A stretch of 64,000 nt of DNA from Actinomadura barringtoniae (lineage in GTDB: Bacteria; Actinomycetota; Actinomycetes; Streptosporangiales; Streptosporangiaceae): NCBI RefSeq assembly GCF_017573505.1, contig NZ_JAGEOJ010000006.1, positions 1 through 64,000 of the forward strand, written 5' to 3'. The position numbers were made by a program, and so were the translations under genes. Numbering within the stretch: the stretch's first letter is position 1; the number at the start of each line of letters is the position of its first letter. Under the pieces are notes generated by a model. That model was given only the letters and a program-made list of their open reading frames with translations, did no database searches and had not been told where the DNA came from. Positions 19,926 to 27,885 of this stretch are shown here, one piece after another.

Positions 19926-20492
19926 TCATTTCCCTGCCAGCGCCTGAACGGCCTTGGAAACCGCGTCGCGCAACTGCTCGGGCGAGAGCTCTCCGCCCAG
20001 GACCATGCGCCGGATCTGCGGCACCACAAATCCCCAGTTCACGACACCCAGCGTGAAGAACAGCAGCTCCCGGGCGTCAAGCTCTGAAGCATCAGCCGCC
20101 CCCGCCTCTCCGAGAGCGCGCACCTTGTCGCCGTAGTGAGCCGTCCGTACGGCCTCGTCGGGCACCTCGCCCGACCCGAGCTCCAGCGCTTCCCACATGA
20201 GCAGCCGCCAATGCTCCGGATGTGCCAGGTGGTAATCGACGAGCCCAGTCGCGTACCCCGCCATGTCCTTGCCATCGACCGGCACCGCCTCGGCGACGAC
20301 GCGCATCTGCCGTTCCAGAACGGCACCGAACAGCGCCCGCTTGTCGCCGAAGTAGTCGTAGATGGCGCGCTTGTTGGCCTCGGCATCCTTGGCGATCCGA
20401 TCCACCCGCGCCCCGGCGAAGCCGTACTCGGCGAACTCGGTGGTGGCCGCCTCCAGGATCCGTTCCTTGGTGGCGCTGGAGTCGTACGGCAT
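19926..20492 (-). CDS. TetR/AcrR family transcriptional regulator
   Basis: A 188-residue TetR-family repressor. The helix-turn-helix lies at residues 5-50 (ILEAATTEFAEYGFAGARVDRIAKDAEANKRAIYDYFGDK is the conserved N-terminal block, here cited by its span), followed by a helical ligand domain with MAGYATGLVDYHLAHPEHW. It is divergently transcribed from an MFS exporter, with 89 bp and two related palindromic elements between them, so it very likely represses the MFS-NTF2-SDR genes and itself. I chose ATG 20492 (MPYDSS); a GTG at 20501 is an alternative. Confidence 0.9.
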   Translation of the reverse strand: MPYDSSATKERILEAATTEFAEYGFAGARVDRIAKDAEANKRAIYDYFGDKRALFGAVLERQMRVVAEAVPVDGKDMAGYATGLVDYHLAHPEHWRLLMWEALELGSGEVPDEAVRTAHYGDKVRALGEAGAADASELDARELLFFTLGVVNWGFVVPQIRRMVLGGELSPEQLRDAVSKAVQALAGK

Positions 20493-20504
20493 GCTCACCA
20501 CCCT

Positions 20505-20568
20505 AACGAACCAGTTCGTTTGACTGGCCCACGCTCATCAGAGTACCTTCCGAACCATCCAGTTCGTT
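20505..20568. promoter_or_regulatory. Two related TetR operator elements in the divergent promoter
   Basis: The first element, AACGAACCAGTTCGTT (20505-20520), has perfect 7-bp arms around CA. The second has the half-site CCAGTTCGTT (20559-20568), identical to the right half of the first, preceded by CGAAC at 20551-20555. The half-site GAAC/GTTC form is typical of TetR repressors. The elements flank the promoters of the regulator and the MFS gene, so both genes should be controlled together. Confidence 0.65.
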
Positions 20569-20581
20569 CGGAAGGAGTCCC

Positions 20582-21784
20582 GTGGGACGCCGCCTGACCC
20601 TCCTGCTCGCGCTCACCTGCGGCGTGAGCGTCTCCACCATCTACTTCCCGCAAGCGATCACCCCGCTCATCGCCACCGGCCTCCACGTAAGCCCGGCAAC
20701 CGCCGCCCTGGTGGCGACCACCGCCCAGCTCGGCTATGCCGCAGGCGTCTTCTTCCTGGTCCCCCTGGGCGACCGCCTGCCGCACCGCCCCTTGATCATC
20801 ACGCTCCTGGCCCTCACCGGCCTAGGCCTCATAGCAGCCGGGGCAGCGCCCAACATTCCCGTCCTGGTCACCGCCGGCGCGTTCATCGGAGTGGTCACCG
20901 TCGTCCCGCAGGTCATCCTCCCGATGGCCGCCGGCCTGGTCTCCGACGACCGCCGTGGAGCCGTCACCGGCACGCTCCTCAGCGGCCTGATCGGCGGCAT
21001 CCTCCTGGCCCGCACGTTCGGCGGAACGGTCGGCGCCTGGCTCGGCTGGCGCGCCCCCTACTTGATAGCCGCCGCCCTGCTGCTCCTCTTGGCCGCGACA
21101 CTGACCGCGTCCATCCCCGCAACGGCCCCTCAGACCCGCGAGCCCTACCGTTCCCTCCTCACCGCAAGCCTCCGCCTGCTTCGCACCGAGCCCGAGCTGC
21201 GCCGTTCAGCCCTCTACCAAGCGACCCTCTTCGGTGGCTTCAGCGCAGCCTGGACGAGCCTCGCTCTCCTCGTCACCGGCCCGGCCTACGACCGTGGCCC
21301 CCAGACCGTGGGCCTCATCGCCCTGGTCGGCGCCGCGAGCATGTTCTGCACCCCCATCGCAGGCCGTTGGATCGACCGCCGAGGCCCCGATGTCGTCAAC
21401 CTGACCTGCACCATCGGAGTCATGGCCGCAGCAGCGCTCCTGCTCCCGGGCACGATCGGCGGCATCCCAGGCCTGGTCATCCTCGGCGCGGGGATGCTCC
21501 TCCTGGACGTCGCCGTCCAATCCAGCCAAGTGGCGAACCAGTCCCGCATCTTCGCGCTCAACCCCAAGGCCCGCAGCCGCCTGAACACCGCGTACATGAC
21601 CTGCTCGTTCCTCGGCGGCAGCGCGGGCTCATGGCTCGGCGTACGCGCCTACACCACCTTCGGCTGGCACGGCGTCTGTGCTCTCGTCGCCGTTGCCGCC
21701 GCGATAGCCCTCATCCGCCATCTCTTGCACCGCTCACCCATGAAGGAGACCCATGACGTTCCCAGCCATGCCGCAGTCCGTTGA
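20582..21784 (+). CDS. MFS transporter (DHA1-type, 12 TM)
   Basis: A 400-residue major facilitator protein with about 12 hydrophobic helices. The helix 2-3 loop carries the family signature region near PLGDRLPHRPLI, and helix 5 has GGILLARTFGGTVG as in drug-export DHA1 permeases. It resembles arabinose-efflux/chloramphenicol-export-like transporters; it probably expels a small molecule sensed by the divergent TetR. It starts with GTG after GGAAGGAG. The last 32 bp overlap the next gene, so MFS, NTF2 and SDR likely form one transcript. Confidence 0.88.
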   Translation: MGRRLTLLLALTCGVSVSTIYFPQAITPLIATGLHVSPATAALVATTAQLGYAAGVFFLVPLGDRLPHRPLIITLLALTGLGLIAAGAAPNIPVLVTAGAFIGVVTVVPQVILPMAAGLVSDDRRGAVTGTLLSGLIGGILLARTFGGTVGAWLGWRAPYLIAAALLLLLAATLTASIPATAPQTREPYRSLLTASLRLLRTEPELRRSALYQATLFGGFSAAWTSLALLVTGPAYDRGPQTVGLIALVGAASMFCTPIAGRWIDRRGPDVVNLTCTIGVMAAAALLLPGTIGGIPGLVILGAGMLLLDVAVQSSQVANQSRIFALNPKARSRLNTAYMTCSFLGGSAGSWLGVRAYTTFGWHGVCALVAVAAAIALIRHLLHRSPMKETHDVPSHAAVR

Positions 21785-22139
21785 CCAGTTCTTCCGCGCC
21801 TCCCAAGCAGGCGATGCCCAAGCCTGGGCAGCCGCCTTCGCCGAAGACGCCCAATTCCACGACCCCATCGGCTCCACACCCCTAATCGGCCGCCCCGCCA
21901 TCCAGTCCTTCATCGAAAGCGTCATCCCCGCCTTCAACCCGTTCCTAGGCCTAACCCCCTTCGAAGCCCACACCACCGGCACCCACGTAGCCGTCACCTG
22001 GCGAGGCTCCGCAGTCACCAAGACCGGCCGCCCCATCAACTGGTCCGGCATCAACACCTACGAACTCGACTCCGAAGGCCTGATCCAAGAAGCCAAGGCC
22101 TACTTCAACCAAGCAATCTTCCAAGCCCAGCTCGACTAA
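21753..22139 (+). CDS. NTF2/SnoaL-like domain protein
   Basis: A 128-residue cone-shaped NTF2-fold protein. The pattern VDQFFRASQAGDAQAWAAAF followed by DAQFHDPIG and GRPAIQSFIESV is typical of SnoaL-like polyketide cyclase or ketosteroid-isomerase-like proteins. These act as isomerases, cyclases or ligand-binding proteins. The start ATG lies inside the 3' end of the MFS gene (32-bp overlap, good AAGGAG just upstream), so translation is coupled. The SDR gene follows after a hairpin. Function may be linked to modifying the exported or sensed compound, which is inference. Confidence 0.8.
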   Translation: MTFPAMPQSVDQFFRASQAGDAQAWAAAFAEDAQFHDPIGSTPLIGRPAIQSFIESVIPAFNPFLGLTPFEAHTTGTHVAVTWRGSAVTKTGRPINWSGINTYELDSEGLIQEAKAYFNQAIFQAQLD

Positions 22140-22147
22140 GCCCGCCC

Positions 22148-22184
22148 CTCCCGGGGAAGGAAAGGATCTTTGCTTCCCCGGGAG
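22148..22184 (+). promoter_or_regulatory. Hairpin that covers the SDR ribosome-binding site
   Basis: CTCCCGGGGAAG (22148-22159) and CTTCCCCGGGAG (22173-22184) form a perfect 12-bp stem with a 13-nt loop, between the NTF2 stop and SDR start codons. The 3' arm contains most of the SDR Shine-Dalgarno GGGAGGA (22180-22186). In the RNA it would either hide this site or act as an attenuating terminator; there is no T-run. Confidence 0.65.
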
Positions 22185-22190
22185 GACGGC

Positions 22191-22949
22191 ATGGAGAAGA
22201 CAGCCCTGGTCACCGGCGGTTCACGCGGCATAGGCCGAGCAATAGCCCGGAAACTCGCAGCCGACGGCGCCCTGGTCGCCGTGCACTACGGCAGCAACAA
22301 GTCCGCCGCAGACGCGACCGTCGCCGACATCCAGCAAGCCGGTGGCCAGGCCTTCGCCCTACAAGCCCAGTTCGGCACTGACAACGCCATCGAGACCCTG
22401 TTCTCCACCTTGGAAGCAGGCCTCCGCGACCGAACGGCCAAAACCCACCTGGACATCCTGGTCAACAACGCCTCGATCATCGGCCCAGGCCCAATAGAAG
22501 AAGTAACCCCCGAAGCCTTCGACCACGTCTTCGCCATCAACGCCCGGACGCCGTTCTTCATCATCCAGCGCGCCCTCCCCCTCATGGGCGAAGGAGGCCG
22601 CATCATCAACATCTCCTCGCCCGTCACCCGTACCGCCCCACCCGAGGTCACCTACGCCATGAGCAAGGCAGCCCTGGACACCATGAGCCGCACCCTCGCC
22701 CAAGCCCTGGGCCCGCGAGGCATCACCGTGAACACGGTCCTGCCGGGCCTCACCGAGACCGACATGATGTCCCACCTCCGCGACGACCCCGAGGCCCGCG
22801 CCCGCGCCGCCGCAGCCTCCGCCCTCGGCCGAGTGGGCCAACCCGCCGACGTAGCCGACGCCGTGGCCCTCCTGGTCTCCACCGACGCCCGCTGGATCAC
22901 CGGCCACGCCCTGGACGCCACCGGCGGCCTCCACCTCCGCCCCAGTTGA
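22191..22949 (+). CDS. Short-chain dehydrogenase/reductase (SDR)
   Basis: A 252-residue classical SDR oxidoreductase using NAD(P)H. The cofactor motif TGGSRGIG is at residues 8-15, with the NNAS stabilising motif and the catalytic ISS ... YAMSK set (tyrosine near residue 155). The glycine pattern and an SNK segment after beta-2 suggest an NADP preference. The C-terminal AVALLVSTDARWITGHALDATGG is the usual family ending. The substrate is unknown. It is third in the MFS-NTF2-SDR series. ATG 22191 follows GGGAGGACGGC, part of which is locked in a hairpin. Confidence 0.9.
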   Translation: MEKTALVTGGSRGIGRAIARKLAADGALVAVHYGSNKSAADATVADIQQAGGQAFALQAQFGTDNAIETLFSTLEAGLRDRTAKTHLDILVNNASIIGPGPIEEVTPEAFDHVFAINARTPFFIIQRALPLMGEGGRIINISSPVTRTAPPEVTYAMSKAALDTMSRTLAQALGPRGITVNTVLPGLTETDMMSHLRDDPEARARAAAASALGRVGQPADVADAVALLVSTDARWITGHALDATGGLHLRPS

Positions 22950-23219
22950 CCCCACCACCCTCGCAAGCCCACCGGGACTGAGCCGTTCACAGATCTCCCC
23001 CACCGCACCCCGCACATCCCCGCAAGGCGCGACCAAGCCCCCTGACGAACAGCGAAACCACAGCCCGTCCTGGCCCTCCGCCACGCTTACGCTCTCCCCC
23101 ACCCCGGGCAACGCCGGATTGACCACCCGCAACAAAGCGGGCGTCTCCCCATACCGAGCCGTCACCACCAGCCCCGCCGCCGCAAGCCCCTCCCCCAGCG
23201 CATCCAGGTGAACGCTCAC
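22950..23219 (-). pseudogene. Small hypothetical gene with decayed 3' end
   Basis: From a GTG at 23219 the minus strand encodes about 90 residues beginning MSVHLDALGEGLAAAGLVVT, with LLRVVNPALPGVGESV and GLWFRCSSGGLVAP. This pattern recurs in small actinobacterial proteins found downstream of XRE regulators, usually about 95 residues long. Here no stop codon occurs at the expected place. The frame stays open to 22359, antisense to the SDR gene, with a composition that looks like shadow translation. A lost stop or frameshift near 22950-22980 is likely. The GTG start overlaps the previous gene's stop (GTGA). Confidence 0.45.
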
Positions 23220-23425
23220 CGCCCCACCCGCCCCAAACGCGACCGGAGCTCCTCAGCGCTGTTCGCATCCACGGCGTCCACCTCGTGAATGCGGTCCATC
23301 GGCAGCGGCCCCCGCAGCGCCCACCACCGCCGCCGATCGCTCACAATGATCCGCCACCCGGGAAACTCCGCCCCCAGCTCCGCCTTGACCTGCTCAGGTT
23401 CCTCAGTCACGCACCGAGAGTGCAC
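23216..23425 (-). CDS. Small hypothetical protein of the XRE-associated cassette
   Basis: A 69-residue soluble protein with a mixed alpha/beta look: an acidic N-terminal helix (EEPEQVKAELGAEF), then GWRIIVSDRRRWWALRGPLP and a C-terminal helix. The 'WRIxxSDxxRWWAxR' strand pair recurs in small actinobacterial proteins next to helix-turn-helix regulators; their function is not established. The start may be GTG 23425 or GTG 23410. It lies 38 bp after the XRE-TPR gene on the same strand and overlaps the following small gene by 4 bp (GTGA). Confidence 0.6.
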   Translation of the reverse strand: MHSRCVTEEPEQVKAELGAEFPGWRIIVSDRRRWWALRGPLPMDRIHEVDAVDANSAEELRSRLGRVGR

Positions 23426-23443
23426 GTGCGGCGACCAGGTGAA

Positions 23444-23463
23444 GTTTCACGACCGCGTGAAAC
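23444..23463 (-). terminator. Small hairpin directly after the first XRE gene
   Basis: GTTTCAC (23444-23450) and GTGAAAC (23457-23463) are perfect 7-bp arms with a 6-nt loop, touching the XRE stop codon. It may reduce read-through into the 69-residue gene or be a protein-binding dyad. Confidence 0.35.
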
Positions 23464-24657
23464 TCACGGCATGCCGACCCATGAGGCGAACCCGCTCAGC
23501 GCCTTGGGTCGGCGCCGCTCCAGGTCCACGAGCATCCGAACGGTCTCGCGCACCATGGGATGGTTGCGCGTCTGCTGAGGGGCGGCCCGCCGCGCGGTCT
23601 GCAGCGCCTCCAGGGACTTGGTCCGGTTCCCGTTGTAGAGAAAGCCCCGGGCGAGGTCGATGTAGTAGTGGCCGAGCCGTACCGGCGCGACCGTGTCGGG
23701 CAGCCGGATCAGCCCGGCCCGCCGTACGGCCTCGGCACCGTCGTAAAGCTCGACCGCGACCGCCACCTCGTGGATCGCGACGTTGGACGGCCCGAACTCC
23801 AACCCGTAGTGGTTGGCGTCCTCTCCAAGGAGGCGAGCGCACTCCCACGCCTCGCCGATGTGCGCCCACGCCCCGGCGGCGTTGGGCGTACGCGCGGCAA
23901 AGATGGCCGAACGCAGGTGGGCCGCACCGTAGACGCTCACCGTGGGCGCGTCCATCCGCGCCACGTCCTCACCAAGCTCATGCCTGATGCGCGCGAGCAA
24001 CCTGCCGCCCTTGTCGTACGACGCGTTGGCGAGGAACAGCGTCGAGCGCTGCCACTGCGTCCGCGCGATGCGCAACGGGTCGTCCGAGGCCCGCGCGGCC
24101 CAGTCCACGCGTTCCATCGCCAAGCTGCGCAGATCAAAATAGCCCAGCGTGTAGGCGATGGCCGTGGCCCCGGTGTACGCCTCCGCCAGCAAGGCATAGA
24201 GCCGTTCCGGATGATCGGCGCCATGCACCGCAGCGGTGAGCTCCTCCAGCAGCCCCGGCAGCATCTCCCCCAGGCGCCCGTACCGCGCCTGCCGCCCCAG
24301 CGCCGACGCCCGCTCCACGTCAGCCGCCAGCGCATCGAACGCCCTCGGCCGGATCTCCTCATCCGGCAGATCCCAGCCGAGCAGCGCCCGCCGGATGTCA
24401 GGCACCGCCGCGTGCACGCGATCCGCCCGCCGGCTCTCATCCCCGTACGGCTGCCCGGTCAGCTCCCCCACGCCCACCCGCAGCGCCCGCGCGACGCCCG
24501 CCACCAATGCCTGCGTCGCGGGCTTGTGCCCCCGCTCCACCTGAGCGATCAGGCTCTTGGAGCACGGCACTCGTTCTGCGAGCTGCCCCTGCGTGAGCCC
24601 GCGCAACTTCCGTGCGCTGGCGATCCGTCCTCCGATCGAGCCTCGTTGATCAGACAC
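23464..24657 (-). CDS. XRE-family regulator with TPR-like sensor domain (copy 1)
   Basis: A 397-residue protein with an N-terminal lambda-repressor-type helix-turn-helix (residues about 8-62, RIASARKLRGLTQGQLAERV and SLIAQVERGHK). About 320 residues of helical hairpins resembling tetratricopeptide repeats follow, up to a conserved C-terminal NHPMVRETVRMLVDL. Such proteins in actinomycetes control development and specialised metabolism, often by binding a small partner or ligand on the TPR part. It lies 19 bp downstream of a second XRE-TPR gene and upstream of two small genes, forming one leftward cassette. Confidence 0.85.
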   Translation of the reverse strand: MSDQRGSIGGRIASARKLRGLTQGQLAERVPCSKSLIAQVERGHKPATQALVAGVARALRVGVGELTGQPYGDESRRADRVHAAVPDIRRALLGWDLPDEEIRPRAFDALAADVERASALGRQARYGRLGEMLPGLLEELTAAVHGADHPERLYALLAEAYTGATAIAYTLGYFDLRSLAMERVDWAARASDDPLRIARTQWQRSTLFLANASYDKGGRLLARIRHELGEDVARMDAPTVSVYGAAHLRSAIFAARTPNAAGAWAHIGEAWECARLLGEDANHYGLEFGPSNVAIHEVAVAVELYDGAEAVRRAGLIRLPDTVAPVRLGHYYIDLARGFLYNGNRTKSLEALQTARRAAPQQTRNHPMVRETVRMLVDLERRRPKALSGFASWVGMP

Positions 24658-24676
24658 AACACCACCTCCAGTGCGC

Positions 24677-25918
24677 CTAGGCGGGGAGGCCGAGTAGGTG
24701 GGCGAACGTGCGGGCTCGGCGGTCGATCATCGGCCCGCCGTGGTCGACGGCGTCGGAGGCGATCTGACGCGCCTCGGGCGAGTAGTGCACCGAGTCGTTG
24801 CAGACCGGATAGGCGTGTTCGAGCCAGTCGAGGGCCGCCCCGTAGTCGCGCTGCTGGTGGTACGAGCGGGCGGTCTCCACCATGAGGCGCGCTCGGCGCT
24901 CGCGACTCGGGATCGTGTCCGGGTCGATCTGCCGCGCCCTGTCACGTGCCGCCGACGATCGGGAGAGATCGGCGTTCACCGAGACCGCGTGCAGTTCGAC
25001 GTTGGACCTGCCGAACTGCGTCCAGAGGTGGTGGTATCCGGCCGGAAGGCGCTCGGCCGTGGCCCTGCCCTGGTCGAGATGGCGGAGAGCGTCGCCCTCA
25101 CGTCCGGCGCGGGCGTGCGTGGTGGCCGCGTGCAGGTGAAGCGCGCCGTACATCGCGCGCAACTCCGCCGGCCCGTCCTCCAGCCCCGGCCGCAGGAGGG
25201 TGGCGGCCTCGTCCACCAGAGCGGCCGCTCCCTGATGGTCACCCGTCGTGCGCTGCACGATGGCGAGCGTCCACGCCGCCCCGGCCAGCGCCACCGGCCG
25301 GTCGGCCTCCTGCGCGGCGGTCACGCTCCGGTCGGCCACGACCCAAGTCAGCTCGGGCTCGCTCGCCCACACGAGTTCGTGCTGAACGAGCGCGTACAGG
25401 TCGGACATCACCGCATGCGCGGTGCGGCGTTCGGCACCATGCGTGAGCCGCACGGCGATGCGGGAGTCGGTCACCAGCGCGGGCAGGACGCGCCCCACAT
25501 CGGTCCGGTGCGTCGCCGACCCGTGCCACAGCCGCCAAGCCTGCTCCACCCGTCCGGCCAGCGACCTCAGGTCGATCGGGCGCGGTGCGACGCTCAGCAA
25601 CGGCGCCCGCACCGCGTCGCGGATGGCGGGCACCGCCTCGTGCGGGATGCGCGCGAACGACGCGATGGGGATGGACGCCCCGTCCGCCAGGTTGAGGTCC
25701 GTTCCCGCGAGCAGCGCCACGTCGTCCACGCCGAGCGCCTCCGCCAGCCGCACCAGCGCAGGCAGCCGAGGCGGCAGCCGCCGTCCGCTCTCGATCCCCT
25801 TCAGCCACTCGGCCGACTTGCCCGCCAGTCCGGCGAGCGTCGGCCGTGACAGCCCCTTGCGCTCACGCAGGATCTTGATGCGCTCGCCAGTCCGCCTGCC
25901 CGCCAGGTCATCGCGCAT
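24677..25918 (-). CDS. XRE-family regulator with TPR-like sensor domain (copy 2)
   Basis: A 413-residue paralogue of the downstream gene. The helix-turn-helix occupies residues 10-65 (GERIKILRERKGLSRPTLAG and EWLKGIESGRRLPP). The remaining helical region shows repeated TPR-type pairs such as GAAALVDEAATLL and ALDWLEHAYPV. It is the first gene of the leftward XRE cassette and diverges from a DinB gene. A small dyad, TAAC-N5-GTTA (25942-25954), stands just before its start and may be its own operator. ATG 25918 fits the family N-terminus. Confidence 0.85.
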   Translation of the reverse strand: MRDDLAGRRTGERIKILRERKGLSRPTLAGLAGKSAEWLKGIESGRRLPPRLPALVRLAEALGVDDVALLAGTDLNLADGASIPIASFARIPHEAVPAIRDAVRAPLLSVAPRPIDLRSLAGRVEQAWRLWHGSATHRTDVGRVLPALVTDSRIAVRLTHGAERRTAHAVMSDLYALVQHELVWASEPELTWVVADRSVTAAQEADRPVALAGAAWTLAIVQRTTGDHQGAAALVDEAATLLRPGLEDGPAELRAMYGALHLHAATTHARAGREGDALRHLDQGRATAERLPAGYHHLWTQFGRSNVELHAVSVNADLSRSSAARDRARQIDPDTIPSRERRARLMVETARSYHQQRDYGAALDWLEHAYPVCNDSVHYSPEARQIASDAVDHGGPMIDRRARTFAHLLGLPA

Positions 25919-25941
25919 GACGCCACCTCCGCCACGAGCTG

Positions 25942-25954
25942 TAACTCCAGGTTA
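25942..25954. promoter_or_regulatory. Candidate XRE operator TAAC-N5-GTTA
   Basis: A short 4-bp inverted repeat (TAAC 25942-25945, GTTA 25951-25954) in the only AT-containing part of the gap between the XRE gene and dinB-like gene. It is suggestive only because of location. Confidence 0.25.
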
Positions 25955-25996
25955 GTGGGCGGGGGTGACATTCGGCGCCGGACTAGGGTGACGGCG

Positions 25997-26506
25997 GTGA
26001 CCACTCAACGTCCCGATGTGCCGCTGATCGCCGACGAGCGTGCGATGCTCCGGGCGCACCTTGACTACCACCGCGCCACGCTCGCCTGGAAGTGCGACGG
26101 CCTCGACGACGACGCCCTGCGTGCGCAGGCTTCGAAGCCTTCGGGGCTCTCCCTGCTCGGGCTGGTCCGCCACATGGCCGAGGTCGAGCGCACCTGGTTC
26201 CGCAAGACGGTGAACGGCGAACGCGACCTGCCCAACGTCTGGTCGCACGCCGACGACTACCAGACCGCCTACGACCCTGCGGGCTGCTCCCGCGAGGAGG
26301 CCTTCACCGCCTGGCAGGCCGAGGTCGAGCACGCACGCCGTATCGAGCTGGCGGCGCCGTCCCTGGATCTGGTCGCCCACCAGCCGCGTTCGAACCAGGA
26401 CGTCTCGCTCCGCTTCATCATGCTGCACATGATCCACGAGTACGCGCGGCACAACGGCCACGCCGACCTCATCCGCGAAGCCGTCGACGGCACCGTGGGA
26501 GCCTGA
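25997..26506 (+). CDS. DinB superfamily protein (DUF664)
   Basis: A 169-residue four-helix-bundle DinB/DUF664 protein. The helix with GLVRHMAEVERTWF contributes the first metal histidine, and MLHMIHEYARHNGHADLIRE gives the last histidine pair, matching the three-His metal site of the DinB/YfiT fold. In actinomycetes many members are mycothiol-dependent transferases or isomerases; the substrate is unknown. I prefer GTG 25997 (MTTQRPD) since AGGG lies about nine bases upstream; GTG 25988 is possible. Its promoter is shared with the divergent XRE gene. Confidence 0.85.
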   Translation: MTTQRPDVPLIADERAMLRAHLDYHRATLAWKCDGLDDDALRAQASKPSGLSLLGLVRHMAEVERTWFRKTVNGERDLPNVWSHADDYQTAYDPAGCSREEAFTAWQAEVEHARRIELAAPSLDLVAHQPRSNQDVSLRFIMLHMIHEYARHNGHADLIREAVDGTVGA

Positions 26507-26529
26507 GCCCGCGCGTTCACCTTGTGTTA

Positions 26530-26700
26530 GCCTCCCTCGCTCTCTGTGTCCTCATCTGGCCACGGGGGACCCGCCGTAGGCCTGGACCTGCGGGTTCTGG
26601 TGAACGCGACCGCCAGGACGCTTGTGGATCGAGAACCGGGCCGGGGCGCCGTCCGTCAGAGCCGGTATTCGGGGCGGCCCGGCCCAAGTGCCCGGTCAGT
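26530..26700 (+). promoter_or_regulatory. Possible ydaO-like (cyclic di-AMP) riboswitch leader
   Basis: The 238-bp gap before the next gene holds a structured-looking, non-coding segment. In order it has GGGGGACCC (about 26564-26572), GGTGAACGCGA (about 26599-26609), a GAGAACC and then CCGTCCGTCAGAGCC (about 26650-26664). These resemble the ordered core motifs of ydaO/c-di-AMP riboswitches (GGGGAACCC, GGGUGAAUC, CCCGUCAG). I cannot confirm the pseudoknot by eye; the call is tentative. Confidence 0.3.
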
Positions 26701-26744
26701 TGATCGCCTGTGATGCCCCTCCCCGCCCGTGATGGAGGACCCTC

Positions 26745-27701
26745 GTGGCCATTCCGCAACAGCGTCCAGGCAGTCTCGGCCCGGTCGTACCGGCGATGCT
26801 CGGTGCGATCTGCGGTTCAGTCGTCGTCACGCTGATCACCACCTCGCTGCACCTGTCGCCCACCAGCCGGGTGATCGCCGCCGCGGCGGGTGCGGCCGTC
26901 GCACCGATGATCTCCACCGTTGGCCGACTGCACCGGCTCCGCATAGGCGCCGGCCTGCTGATCACGATCGTCGCGCTGGCCATCACCTACGGCGGGTTCA
27001 CCATCGTCGACCGTGCCACCGGGCGCACCGACCCGCACCTTCCGCTGCCCTCGGTCGGCGGCATCGGCACTCTCGGCACACAGACCGGCAACGACACCCA
27101 GACCGGCCTGCACATCAAGACAGATCCCTCATCGCTGGAACTGGACTGCGACGACGCCGGGAAGACATGTGAAGACACGGTGAGCGTGTCCAACAGCGGA
27201 ACCCTGCCGCTGCGGATCGGCGCGATCGAACTCCTGGGCCCCGGCGCCGCTGCGTACAACCACACCGGCTGCGAACACCAGACCCTTCCCGCCCACAGTG
27301 ATCCCTGCAAGATCACCGTCACTCGGCAGACGGCCAACGCCGGCACCGCCCGCCTGGTCATCCACCAGAACCTTCGCGGGGCTCCCACCGAGGTCGTCGT
27401 GCGCAGCAAGCAGACCGGCGGCGTGGAAGTCACCGGGCCGCCGGAGCTGGCCTCGTGCGGGACCGCGAGCGGTGGCGTGGCCTGCAAGATCACGGGCAGG
27501 GGCTTCAAGCCCGGTGAGATCGTCGAGCTGACCTACTCCTGGCCGCAGGGCACGAGCAGCCAGTACCGGCCCACCGCCGCAAGCGACGGAAGCTTCGAGT
27601 ATCAACTGCTGCGCGCCTCGGCGCCTGGAACGGTCACGGTCAGCGCCACCGGCCAGACATCGGGCCGCAGCGCCACGACGACCTACACCGTTCAGCCTTA
27701 G
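26745..27701 (+). CDS. Membrane-anchored protein with extracytoplasmic Ig-like domains
   Basis: A 318-residue protein. Residues 12-95 contain three hydrophobic helices (PAMLGAICGSVVVTLITTSL, VIAAAAGAAVAPMI and IGAGLLITIVALAITYGGF). The rest is predicted to be outside: a beta-sandwich with a cysteine pair in LDCDDAGKTCEDTVSVSNSG, similar to choice-of-anchor/ASH-type domains, then a TIG/IPT-like domain (ITGRGFKPGEIVELTYSW). Its role is unknown; wall interaction is plausible. GTG 26745 follows GGAGGACCCTC. The long leader may be a riboswitch. Confidence 0.7.
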   Translation: MAIPQQRPGSLGPVVPAMLGAICGSVVVTLITTSLHLSPTSRVIAAAAGAAVAPMISTVGRLHRLRIGAGLLITIVALAITYGGFTIVDRATGRTDPHLPLPSVGGIGTLGTQTGNDTQTGLHIKTDPSSLELDCDDAGKTCEDTVSVSNSGTLPLRIGAIELLGPGAAAYNHTGCEHQTLPAHSDPCKITVTRQTANAGTARLVIHQNLRGAPTEVVVRSKQTGGVEVTGPPELASCGTASGGVACKITGRGFKPGEIVELTYSWPQGTSSQYRPTAASDGSFEYQLLRASAPGTVTVSATGQTSGRSATTTYTVQP

Positions 27702-27885
27702 GTGGGACGGGCCGGAGGATCCCGAAGTCGGGCGTGCGCGAAGCCGGGCTCGACGCACTGCGGATCGCGGTGCTCACCCACGCGCGGTCACAGCCGGGTC
27801 ACAGGCTCGCGCACCGTAGTGTGACCGCACCCTTTCTAGAAATGCCCTCGTGAGTTGTCCCCCACGAAGGCCTAGAAAGGTGATC

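Noticed and set aside
22359..22949. Continuation of the 23.2-kb small gene to a 286-residue protein antisense to the SDR gene
   Set aside because: Beyond 22950 the residues are Gly/Val/Ala/Asp-rich shadow translation of the SDR gene; only the first 90 residues look conserved.
26507..26744. tRNA gene in the gap before 26745
   Set aside because: No cloverleaf, no GTTCRANNC T-loop or CCA-type end can be traced; a riboswitch-like structure fits better.
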